Of a stretch of 64,000 nucleotides of DNA, positions 44,581-52,394 are shown piece after piece. Source of the stretch: JBHIKY01 sp042139015 (GTDB lineage Bacteria > Bacillota > Bacilli > Bacillales > Marinococcaceae); contig NZ_JBHIKY010000007.1 in the NCBI RefSeq assembly GCF_042139015.1, forward strand, positions 151,632 through 215,631, given 5' to 3'. Below the pieces are notes generated by a model. That model was not told the origin of the DNA, searched no databases, and saw nothing but the letters and a program-made list of their open reading frames with translations. Both the position numbers and the translations under genes were made by a program. Numbering within the stretch: the first letter of the stretch is position 1; every line of letters starts with the position of its first letter.

Positions 44581-45243
44581 ATGACAGCCCCTTTTATACA
44601 AAACCATCATTTAAATGTGATTAAACAGAAAAGCATTCATATCCAGAACAGCTTCTCAGATGTAAAAGATGATGAAGTACTGCAAATCGTGAAAAGTCAG
44701 GCAGCAGAGGATATTAAGCAGACATTCCCCACATTAAATGAGAATGAAAACAAAGTAATTGATGGGATTTCAAACGTTCGCTCCAGTATTGAAGTAGAAG
44801 CATTTATTGGCTCCATCTACCCCTATGTAAAACACTTTCCCGAGATTGGTGAAACAAGCCTCTACCACCTTTTTCCCTACACTAAAAAATTAACCTATCC
44901 AGATCTGGTTGCGATTGATTTTTCCAGATTGACCTATCTTGGGTGGAATGACATTGCCAAGCACAGAAAGTATATTGTGTACGAGCTTGATGGAGAATTA
45001 GTAGGTTTGGAAGGCCGCTATACACCTGTGAACCGCCACCATCATTGTGTGTTCTGCCGACAATCTGCAAAAACGGCTCTTGTCAGCTTCCGTACAAATG
45101 AATACAGTAGTGAAAATCCTGATTATTATCGATCAATCGGCCATTATATGTGCGTGGACAGCAGCGACTGTAACAGACATATTACGGATGTCAGTCACCT
45201 TGACTCCTTCATTCGTTCTATTTTGACACCAAAAAAAGGATGA
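44581..45243 (+). CDS. FusB/FusC-family EF-G-binding protein
   Basis: 220 residues: helical N-terminal half and a C-terminal treble-clef zinc finger with Cys156, Cys159, Cys191 and Cys197 (HHCVFCRQ ... YMCVDSSDCNRH), the same spacing as in staphylococcal FusB. FusB proteins bind elongation factor G on stalled ribosomes and release it, giving fusidic acid tolerance. GGGAGGAAA precedes the ATG. No mobile element is near, so it looks chromosomal. Confidence 0.88.
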   Translation: MTAPFIQNHHLNVIKQKSIHIQNSFSDVKDDEVLQIVKSQAAEDIKQTFPTLNENENKVIDGISNVRSSIEVEAFIGSIYPYVKHFPEIGETSLYHLFPYTKKLTYPDLVAIDFSRLTYLGWNDIAKHRKYIVYELDGELVGLEGRYTPVNRHHHCVFCRQSAKTALVSFRTNEYSSENPDYYRSIGHYMCVDSSDCNRHITDVSHLDSFIRSILTPKKG

Positions 45244-45264
45244 ACCTAAGCTTGTTCATCCTTT
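45235..45264. terminator. Bidirectional terminator overlapping a stop codon
   Basis: AAAGGATGAAC / GTTCATCCTTT, 11-bp arms. The TGA stop of the FusB-like gene lies inside the left arm; on the minus strand a 7-T run follows, serving the DinB gene. Confidence 0.85.
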
Positions 45265-45269
45265 ATATG

Positions 45270-45758
45270 CTAAGGATATAATTGAAGGTCATATGCACTG
45301 GCAGAGACTGGTGTTCTCCCAATCTCCCTTGCCCATACGGAGCATTGCCCGATGTGGTGAACCTCGTGCACAGCCACATAAAGCAGCACCTCTGCAAATT
45401 GATAGGAATAAAAACCACCGTTCTCATTTGTCCCCGTAAGTAAATTATTATCCTGCCGGGACGAATAGCTGTCTAAGAATGACTTTGTTGATTCTTCTAC
45501 TTCATTTGATAATTGAATAATATCCTCTAAAAAAGGGTAATCGTTAAATGATCTGTTTGGGTCTATTTCATTTGCAATCCCGGCAATCCAGCTCTCTTCC
45601 ACCTGAATGATATGAAAGAATGTATAATGAAGGCTTCGCAGCCCTCCTACTCTAATTTTTATAAATTCAGCATGAGTCAGGTCTCCGCACCAATCCAGCC
45701 ACTGTTTCCGAATTTTCCAATTGTACTCGTAAAGCTTCTTGATATAGCTGGTGTTCAC
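45270..45758 (-). CDS. DinB family protein
   Basis: 162 residues, four-helix DinB/YfiT fold. Metal-binding His positions are seen in HIIQVEESWIAGI and VAVHEVHHIGQCSVWAREIG. Many members are thiol-dependent transferases (e.g. bacillithiol); substrate unknown. Ends the pair with the gene upstream (10 bp). Confidence 0.88.
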   Translation of the reverse strand: MNTSYIKKLYEYNWKIRKQWLDWCGDLTHAEFIKIRVGGLRSLHYTFFHIIQVEESWIAGIANEIDPNRSFNDYPFLEDIIQLSNEVEESTKSFLDSYSSRQDNNLLTGTNENGGFYSYQFAEVLLYVAVHEVHHIGQCSVWAREIGRTPVSASAYDLQLYP

Positions 45759-45768
45759 CTTCTCACCT

Positions 45769-46287
45769 CTAATTCGCAGCAGCGCCGCTGTTATTACTGT
45801 TTTGACGTTTCATAATCATATTTACTCCCATGACCACCGCTACCAGTTCCTCATTTTCTAAATCATCAGAATAATTATTCAAGCGATATGCCGGGGATTC
45901 GAAGAAAGAACTTGTTTTCGTAAACGATGCAGCCTCCTGCTTCTGCTGATCAATCATCCTGAAATCCCTTGAAAATGCCTCTGATTCAATAGCATATACT
46001 CCCCGATCTACAGCGATATACTCATATTTTTTTTGAAATAGAGCAAATTTCGCTTTCACTTCACCTATTTTCCCGCCATCACTGTCTAACACACTCCACT
46101 TATTTGAGAAAAAAGGAAATTCCCCTTTGACCAGAACATTTTCTTCTTTATCCAGTACCTGAATACTTGCAGAAAAAGCCCCTTTTAAGTCAAGTTTTCC
46201 AACATATTCTTTATGACCGTTAAAGATTTCTGTCAACCCAGCTGAGAAAAAATTGTCTGTAAAAAAGAGCTGATTTTCCTCCACCAC
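45769..46287 (-). CDS. LURP-one/tubby-like protein (YxjI type)
   Basis: 172 residues of repeating beta strands and a late hydrophobic helix (ELVAVVMGVNMIM) as in YxjI-like tubby C-terminal folds. Role unknown, perhaps membrane-lipid scramblase-like. Cotranscribed with DinB. Confidence 0.72.
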   Translation of the reverse strand: MVEENQLFFTDNFFSAGLTEIFNGHKEYVGKLDLKGAFSASIQVLDKEENVLVKGEFPFFSNKWSVLDSDGGKIGEVKAKFALFQKKYEYIAVDRGVYAIESEAFSRDFRMIDQQKQEAASFTKTSSFFESPAYRLNNYSDDLENEELVAVVMGVNMIMKRQNSNNSGAAAN

Positions 46288-46470
46288 TCTTCCCTCCCAT
46301 TCCTTTCTGCTTTTTTAGTAATACGACCTTCCTCTTCAAAAGGTTTCATCCTCTCTACTTATTTTTTCTGTCAGGTTTCCCTACACATCCATAGACATTC
46401 GCAGTCATTCTGTGAAAAAATACACATATAGTAAAAGAACCAACTCCTTTTTTAAGAGAACGTTGGCCGT

Positions 46471-46499
46471 TTGCCTGGCAGGCATGAAAGTAATTTATA
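46471..46499 (+). promoter_or_regulatory. Promoter with overlapping palindrome
   Basis: TTGCCT, 17 nt, TTTATA. The palindrome TGCCT-GGC-AGGCA (46472-46484) overlaps the -35 box, so a repressor site is possible. Confidence 0.4.
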
Positions 46500-46520
46500 A
46501 CACGAAGGAGTGTGAGAAGC

Positions 46521-46739
46521 ATGTCTTTTAATCTTCGCCGCGTGGTCGAACGAAAAAAACAACAGATGATTGAAGCAATGACGGCGAGTGGGGCAAACGT
46601 GAAAACAGTCGATGAGCTCAGGGAAATGTCTTTTACTGACCTGGAACACGAGTATGCCATTTTTAAGCACAATCAGATGAAAGAGGAGTGGCTGAATTCA
46701 AAAAACTCGGATTCAACTAAGATGAAATCCCCCATTTAA
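46521..46739 (+). CDS. Small basic protein, FbpA-like
   Basis: 72 residues from the ATG at 46521; GAAGGAG is 10 nt upstream (a GTG at 46512 would be too close). FNLRRVVERKKQQMIEAMTA and ELREMSFTDLEHEYAIFKHN match the pattern of Bacillus Fur-regulated basic protein FbpA, though no clear Fur box is visible upstream. Ends at a perfect terminator. Confidence 0.6.
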   Translation: MSFNLRRVVERKKQQMIEAMTASGANVKTVDELREMSFTDLEHEYAIFKHNQMKEEWLNSKNSDSTKMKSPI

Positions 46740-46747
46740 TAAACACA

Positions 46748-46778
46748 GAGCCGGTTTTAAAACCGGCTCTTTTTTTTG
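46748..46778 (+). terminator. Terminator of the FbpA-like gene
   Basis: A 22-bp perfect palindrome (11-bp arms GAGCCGGTTTT / AAAACCGGCTC), then eight T. Confidence 0.9.
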
Positions 46779-46838
46779 GCTTTATTAAAAATATTGGATT
46801 TTTGAAAGATATTGGGATCATAAAAAATTAATGAAATC

Positions 46839-47612
46839 TTAGGATGACTTATTAAGAATATTTAATACAATTCGAATATCATCAATTGGAAGCTGCCCCG
46901 GAGCTGAACTGTTTTCACCTATACCAAATGTAATAGTGGAGCCGAACATTCGTCCTATCAATCGAGTTACATTTCCATGTTTTCCCATAGAAATAGTTAC
47001 TAGAGGAATAGATACAATCTTATCTGCAGCCTTCGTAGCCCGAAGCAAGGATAGTACATCCTCTTCTTCATTTGCCATTACAGATACTTTAGCTATATCA
47101 GCTCCTCGTGTTTCTGCTTCTTTCATTTTCCCGATAAGTATAGAATCATCAGGAGTAGATTCAAAATTGTGATATGAACCAACCATCTTTACATTAAACC
47201 TTTTTGAGACCTCCCGCAGGCGCTTAAAAGTTAAATCATTATTAATTAATTCATAATCAATTAAATCAACTTTTCCTGAAGCACAAATTTCATTTATTAG
47301 ATTAATTTTTTCTTCCTCCGTCAATGAAATTTGTCCTCCCCCTTCTTTTTCAGAGCGAATGGTAAATAGTAGAGGAGTCTGTTCCATTGCCTCATAAATA
47401 AAATTAAGCGCATCCTTCACTTTGTCTATATGCTCTAGTTCACGAAAATAATCTGCACGCCATTCAATTATATCAGGCTTTTTAGGTTTAATTTTATTTA
47501 TTTCTTCAACAATTTCTCCCATATCACCGCCCACGACAGGGGTACAAATTAATGTATCTTCTCCCCCTATTCTTTTTCCCTTCATTTCGATTATTCGTTT
47601 ATTTTCATTCAT
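46839..47612 (-). CDS. aroD: Type I 3-dehydroquinate dehydratase
   Basis: 257 residues, the class I Schiff-base enzyme of the shikimate pathway. The catalytic His148 (VGSYHNFESTP) and the Schiff-base Lys175 (GADIAKVSVMA) are present, as is IIEWRADYF near residue 48. GGGAGA precedes the ATG. It is divergent from shikimate kinase. Confidence 0.95.
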   Translation of the reverse strand: MNENKRIIEMKGKRIGGEDTLICTPVVGGDMGEIVEEINKIKPKKPDIIEWRADYFRELEHIDKVKDALNFIYEAMEQTPLLFTIRSEKEGGGQISLTEEEKINLINEICASGKVDLIDYELINNDLTFKRLREVSKRFNVKMVGSYHNFESTPDDSILIGKMKEAETRGADIAKVSVMANEEEDVLSLLRATKAADKIVSIPLVTISMGKHGNVTRLIGRMFGSTITFGIGENSSAPGQLPIDDIRIVLNILNKSS

Positions 47613-47836
47613 AATTAATCTCCCTGTTTTGCTTTAAAGTAGTGAATTCTAACAGTAATTTTACAAAATAATTTCGAGAGTTACAATGATCATTGAAACG
47701 TACATGGAGCAGAAAAGCTAATTATTCTCAAGCTCATTTTCATGTCTCTTCAAGGTTTCAGGTATTTTTACAATTTTACAGAATAATAGTATACTTTAGC
47801 GGAACATAACATTTTCAAGAAGAAAGAGTGCTTCCA

Positions 47837-48385
47837 ATGAAAGATAATAATTTTGCATTGCGTGAAAAAAGTATTATTTTTATCGGATTTATGGGGGTAG
47901 GCAAAACCACCATAGGTAAGCTTGTTGCTAAAAAACTGTATAGAAGCTTTATTGATATTGATGAAGAAATAGTAAAAGAGTTTAATATGCCAATTCCAGA
48001 TATTTTCAGCACTTTTGGTGAAAGTGTTTTTCGTGAAAAAGAAAAAGAACTCATTCAACATTTTACTAATCAAAAACTAAAAATAATATCCATTGGAGGC
48101 GGCGCATTCATGCAGCCGGAAGTCCGTGATATTTGTCTCGCTAATTGCATTGTTTTTTATCTTGATATTTCATGGGATTCATGGAAAGACCGCCTTCAAA
48201 TTATTATAGACAGCAGGCCTATTCTTCAAGGACGTTCTATGGAAGAAATAGAAAAGCTATTCTATAAAAGAAAAGAAATTTATTCCACTCACCATTCAAA
48301 GCTGCTTACAGATGAAAAAAACGAAGATGAAATCGCAGAATACATTACTGAGTCTTTAAAGTTGGCATGGGAAATGTATGACTAA
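47837..48385 (+). CDS. aroK: Shikimate kinase
   Basis: 182 residues from the ATG at 47837 (a GTG at 47828 is possible). P-loop GFMGVGKTTIGK, DxD motif FIDIDEEI, GESVFREKEKEL and IGGGAF for shikimate binding, and RPILQGRS as the lid arginine region. It phosphorylates shikimate. The pairing with divergent aroD joins two shikimate steps that are usually scattered in Bacillus. Confidence 0.93.
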   Translation: MKDNNFALREKSIIFIGFMGVGKTTIGKLVAKKLYRSFIDIDEEIVKEFNMPIPDIFSTFGESVFREKEKELIQHFTNQKLKIISIGGGAFMQPEVRDICLANCIVFYLDISWDSWKDRLQIIIDSRPILQGRSMEEIEKLFYKRKEIYSTHHSKLLTDEKNEDEIAEYITESLKLAWEMYD

Positions 48386-48398
48386 ATTTAAAAGGTAA

Positions 48399-48438
48399 TA
48401 AGTACATAACATTTATCAAATATGTATGTACTTTTTTT
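48399..48438 (+). terminator. Terminator of aroK
   Basis: AAGTACATA ... TATGTACTT followed by TTTTT. Confidence 0.75.
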
Positions 48439-48460
48439 ATAGCATATTAAGACTTGGACA

Positions 48461-50506
48461 TTATATTTTTTCCATATTCACCCTGCCGGAAAAAAATACT
48501 GCTCCCCCTCCCATGTCTGCAATCCGGTCGGGAACGAGTCCATTAACGAGGTGTTTTTCACCATTTTGATCAGCCCACAGTCCCTGGGTCACTATCACAC
48601 CGGGGAGGACGTGTTCCCCGACTGCTGCCTTCACCACGCATTCCCCGCGGCTGTTCCAAAGTAGCACGTTTTCCTTGTCGGTAATATTTAATTTTTCCGC
48701 ATCATGTATATTCACATAGGCCAGCGGCTCTTTTGCCGACAGACGGATATGCTTTTCATTATTGGAGAAAGTTGAATTTAAGTAATTATGGTTTGGTGCC
48801 GGCACAAACAGAAAATCTCCTTCTTCATCCGACAGCGGTTCATAAGACGGTAAGGCAGGTAACCCCTGCTGCTCGAGTGCTGTAGAGTACAGCTCAATTT
48901 TTCCGCTTGGGGTAGGGAGCTGTTCCAGCCAGTCGTCCGGACGCTCCGCCTTCACAAAATGTTCTTCCCAAAGCCGTCTCGGCGTTACTCCTTTTAATAC
49001 CTGATATCCATCCGAAGTCCTTAATGCCTGCTCGATCATTTGCTCATCAGAATCAGTAAATGCTTTTTCATTAAATCCCAGAGATTGTGCAAGAAGCCGA
49101 AACACTTCCGGGTTCGATTTACTTTCTCCGTACCTGTCGATAACTGGACGCTGCATCTGCATGTAATGATGCCAGTAAGAGGTATAAAAATCCGTGTTTT
49201 CAAAGCTTGAAGTGGCTGGCAGCACGATATCGGCATACTTCGCTGTCTCGGTTACAAACATATCATGGACGATGGTGAACAGATCGTCACGGGCAAGACC
49301 ACGGCGCACTTTATTTGCTTCCGGTGCCACCACCGCAGGATTGCTGTTGTAAACAAACATTGAATGTATGGGCGGGTCATTTTCCTCTAATAAAGCAGTG
49401 CCGATGGCGTTCATGTTTATGGAACGAACCGTTTTATTTTTCAATAAATCCGGCCGCTGCAATGCAGAGGAACGAAAGTTTAATACACTGCCATTTCCTT
49501 TTATCGCTCCACCGCCTTTTTTGAGCCACTGCCCTGTCAGCGCCGGCAGACAGGCGATCGTACGGACACACATTCCCCCATTGTCATGATGCTGAATGCC
49601 GTTGCCGATTCGGATAAAAGCGGGTGTTGTCTCTGCGTATGTTCTTGCAAGATCTGTAATATCTTCTGCATTCACCCCTGTTATTTCCGCAACAGTGTGC
49701 GGGTCGTATGATTTCACATGCTCGCGGAGCTCTACATGCCCGCTGGTATAGTTTTTTAAAAATCCTTCATTCGTAAGTCCTTCAGCAAAAAGTACATGCA
49801 TTATCCCGAGTGCGAGAGCTCCATCCGTACCCGGCCGGATCGGGATAAACCAGTCAGCCAGGCGGCCCGTCTGGTTCTTTTGTACATCAATAACAATTAT
49901 TTTTGCTCCTTTTTTTCGGGCCTTCTGAGCCAAGGTAATCTGGTGCATATTCGTGCTTACTGCATTTATGCCCCACAAAATGATCAGTTTTGAATGGATC
50001 GTATCCTCCGGGTCGGATCCAAAGCTTCCTCCCATCGTATAACCGTAACCTGCGGAACCAGCAGAGGCACAAATCGTCCTTTCCAGCCTGCTTGCTCCCA
50101 GCCGATGAAATAAGCGGCGGTCCATGCTTTCCGCACTAAGTCTCCCCATATTACCGTAGAAACTGTAAGGGAGGATACTTTCCGGCCCTTCTGTCTTGAT
50201 AAGGCCTTTCCATTTTTGGGCAATCATTTCGATGGCTTCAGACCAGCTGATCTGCTCAAAAATGCCTTCTCCCTTTTTACCAGCTCTTTTTAAAGGGTGA
50301 GTAAGCCGTTGGTCATCGTATATACGCTCAGTCATATGCCTGACTTTATTACAAATAGCACCTTGAGTAACTGGATGGTCCGGGTCCCCTTCGACTTTTT
50401 CAATGACACCATCTTTTTTATGAAGGAGAAGGCCGCACTGATCCGGGCAGTCCAGCGGACATACTGATTTAAAAACGCCGTCTTTTATGTTTGTATAATT
50501 CTCCAC
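48461..50506 (-). CDS. Molybdopterin-dependent oxidoreductase (YoaE-like)
   Basis: 681 residues from the GTG at 50506, chosen because AAGGAGG lies 9 nt upstream (an ATG at 50536 has none). An N-terminal 4Fe-4S motif C-x3-C-x3-C-x27-C (Cys16, 20, 24, 52; CPLDCPDQCG ... GAICNK), molybdopterin guanine dinucleotide-binding domains (IILWGINAVSTNMHQ; VIDVQKNQTGRLADWFIP), and the C-terminal dinucleotide-binding fold. No twin-arginine signal, so cytosolic. Substrate unknown; relatives are formate dehydrogenase- or DMSO reductase-like. Confidence 0.9.
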   Translation of the reverse strand: MENYTNIKDGVFKSVCPLDCPDQCGLLLHKKDGVIEKVEGDPDHPVTQGAICNKVRHMTERIYDDQRLTHPLKRAGKKGEGIFEQISWSEAIEMIAQKWKGLIKTEGPESILPYSFYGNMGRLSAESMDRRLFHRLGASRLERTICASAGSAGYGYTMGGSFGSDPEDTIHSKLIILWGINAVSTNMHQITLAQKARKKGAKIIVIDVQKNQTGRLADWFIPIRPGTDGALALGIMHVLFAEGLTNEGFLKNYTSGHVELREHVKSYDPHTVAEITGVNAEDITDLARTYAETTPAFIRIGNGIQHHDNGGMCVRTIACLPALTGQWLKKGGGAIKGNGSVLNFRSSALQRPDLLKNKTVRSINMNAIGTALLEENDPPIHSMFVYNSNPAVVAPEANKVRRGLARDDLFTIVHDMFVTETAKYADIVLPATSSFENTDFYTSYWHHYMQMQRPVIDRYGESKSNPEVFRLLAQSLGFNEKAFTDSDEQMIEQALRTSDGYQVLKGVTPRRLWEEHFVKAERPDDWLEQLPTPSGKIELYSTALEQQGLPALPSYEPLSDEEGDFLFVPAPNHNYLNSTFSNNEKHIRLSAKEPLAYVNIHDAEKLNITDKENVLLWNSRGECVVKAAVGEHVLPGVIVTQGLWADQNGEKHLVNGLVPDRIADMGGGAVFFSGRVNMEKI

Positions 50507-50644
50507 GGTTCCTGGCCTCCTTACTATCATCTGCAATTTTCTCTATTTTAGCATGGATTTCCTGCCTTTATTTGCATTCATAAAAAAATCACCTGAGCGC
50601 AATATAGGTAATGGTCACCTCACAATATTACAGAAGGAGACCTG

Positions 50645-51196
50645 ATGATGAACGTGTCTGATATAAGGAGGAAGTTTATGGGAATTCTTGGAGGAAACCA
50701 ACGTGAAGAGCCGCTTCATTATGGAGAAATATTTGGAATGTGGACGTATTTAAATGGCCTGAAAGGCATGATTGCAGGTTACCAGACATTCGTTAATCAT
50801 TCTGGGGACCAGGATTTAGTAACGTATCTTGAACAGGCAATCAATCAAGCATTTCAAGAAGAACAACAGATTGAAGAAGTTTTAAAAATGAATGGTATTG
50901 GCTTACCGCCAAGTCCGCCGGAGCGTCCGGTTGCCAGTATTGAAAGTATCCCGGCAGGCGCCAGATTTAATGATCCTGAAATCTCAGCCACACTGAGCCG
51001 CGATGTTGCGCAGGGCCTCGTAGCCTGCAGCCAGATTATGGGTCAGTGTACGCGAGAGGATATTGCGACGATGTTCGGGCAATTTCATGCTGCTAAGGCA
51101 CAAGCAGGTTCCCAGCTGCTCCGTATGAATAAAGAAAAAGGATGGCTTATCCCTCCTCCTCTTCATATGGATACACGTGAAACTGAATTAGTCTAA
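50645..51196 (+). CDS. DUF3231 family protein
   Basis: 183 residues, half of the usual two-repeat DUF3231 protein. LHYGEIFGMWTYLNGLKGMI and QEEQQIEEVLKMNGIGLPP are typical, resembling ferritin-like four-helix bundles in spore-associated Bacillus proteins. AAGGAG precedes the ATG; a second ATG 36 nt on also has AAGGAGG. Function unknown. Confidence 0.85.
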   Translation: MMNVSDIRRKFMGILGGNQREEPLHYGEIFGMWTYLNGLKGMIAGYQTFVNHSGDQDLVTYLEQAINQAFQEEQQIEEVLKMNGIGLPPSPPERPVASIESIPAGARFNDPEISATLSRDVAQGLVACSQIMGQCTREDIATMFGQFHAAKAQAGSQLLRMNKEKGWLIPPPLHMDTRETELV

Positions 51197-51208
51197 AACC
51201 TAACAATA

Positions 51209-51242
51209 AAAACGGCTCCGGTACATTAGGAGCCGTTTTTTA
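51209..51242 (+). terminator. Terminator of the DUF3231 gene
   Basis: AACGGCTCC / GGAGCCGTT followed by TTTTT. Confidence 0.85.
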
Positions 51243-51286
51243 ATAACAAATATTCAATGCTTTCGGAAAGATTATGTCAACTCAAT

Positions 51287-51327
51287 GTGGGAATTTGGAT
51301 GGGGCCAGGCCCCATCCAAATTCCCAC
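51287..51327. repeat. 41-bp near-continuous palindrome
   Basis: 20-bp perfect arms starting GTGGGAATTTGGATGGGGCC with a single A at the centre. No T-run follows on either strand, so it is not a standard terminator; it lies just after nrdB. Similar GGCC-centred palindromes are scattered in Bacillus genomes. Confidence 0.85.
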
Positions 51328-51339
51328 TATCCAAAATCT

Positions 51340-52377
51340 CTATAATGAATCGAAATCATTATCTGCATCGACCAGGTTGTAGTCGGTAACTGTTGTTTCG
51401 AAAAAATCCGCTTTCCCTGTGGTATTATCATTATAAACAGAAATCCATTTCATTGGATTACGGCGATAGCCCTCGTAAATATTGCCAAAACCCAATTCTC
51501 TCGTACGTTTATTCGCCATGAATTTAATATAGCTTTCTAATTCATAGGAATGGATACCTTCAATATTATCCCCAACAACATAATTTCCCCATTTGATTTC
51601 AAGATCAGCAGCTTTTTTAAACTGCTCACGCACGAATGCGGCAAACTCTTCTGTATCAAGTTCTGGATTTTCTTTTAGAGTTTCCTTTAAAATATTGGCA
51701 AAAAGCGTAACATGCAGCTGCTCATCACGATTAATAAAATTAATCATTTTTGAGGTGCCGAGCATTTTTTCATTTCTGGCCAGATTGTAAAAAAACGCAA
51801 AACCCGAGTAAAAGAAAAGTCCTTCTAAGATGACATCGTAGACAATAGCCCGCACAAACGTTTCCTTTGACGGGTTCTCAGTAAACGCTGTATAACCCTC
51901 GGCAATAAATTTATTTCGTTCCAACAGAACTTCATCCGTTTTCCAGTATTCGAATATTTTCTCCTGCGTCTGACTGTCCGTCACGCTTGATAATACATAC
52001 GTATAGGACTCGTTATGCACTACCTCCTGAAAAGCCAGCACGGTCATTAAGGCATTCAGGCTCGAATCCGTCAGATAATCTGCTACCTTGGAGGAAAAAT
52101 CAGTCTGAACGCTGTCAAGAAAAGCAAGCAGTCCAATAATTTTATTAAATGCGTCCCGTTCTTCTTCCGTCAACTCCTTATATTGGTTGCGATCATTAAT
52201 GAGACTGACTTCATCAGGTATCCAGAAATTGCGGAGCATATTTTTATACATGGGATACGCCCATTTTTTAGAGGCGTCATCCCAATTCAGGATATTGGAG
52301 CTTTCTCCGTTAATAATGCCGGTTGACTTATTTGGCGCTGTTGTGTCATATAATGCTCTTTTTTTCAATTCAGGCAT
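51340..52377 (-). CDS. nrdB: Class I ribonucleotide reductase, beta subunit
   Basis: 345 residues, ferritin-like radical subunit. Di-iron ligands appear in LAFLDSVQTDFSSK, QEVVHNESYT and NRDEQLHVTLF; the tyrosyl-radical region follows in LARNEKMLG. C-terminal VDADNDFDSL binds the alpha subunit. It starts 17 bp after nrdA and lies at the end of the metE-nrdA-nrdB run. Confidence 0.93.
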   Translation of the reverse strand: MPELKKRALYDTTAPNKSTGIINGESSNILNWDDASKKWAYPMYKNMLRNFWIPDEVSLINDRNQYKELTEEERDAFNKIIGLLAFLDSVQTDFSSKVADYLTDSSLNALMTVLAFQEVVHNESYTYVLSSVTDSQTQEKIFEYWKTDEVLLERNKFIAEGYTAFTENPSKETFVRAIVYDVILEGLFFYSGFAFFYNLARNEKMLGTSKMINFINRDEQLHVTLFANILKETLKENPELDTEEFAAFVREQFKKAADLEIKWGNYVVGDNIEGIHSYELESYIKFMANKRTRELGFGNIYEGYRRNPMKWISVYNDNTTGKADFFETTVTDYNLVDADNDFDSL

Positions 52378-52394
52378 TCTTACTTGCTCCTCCC

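Noticed and set aside
48461..50506. Molybdopterin enzyme as a formate dehydrogenase selenoprotein
   Set aside because: No in-frame UGA in the gene.
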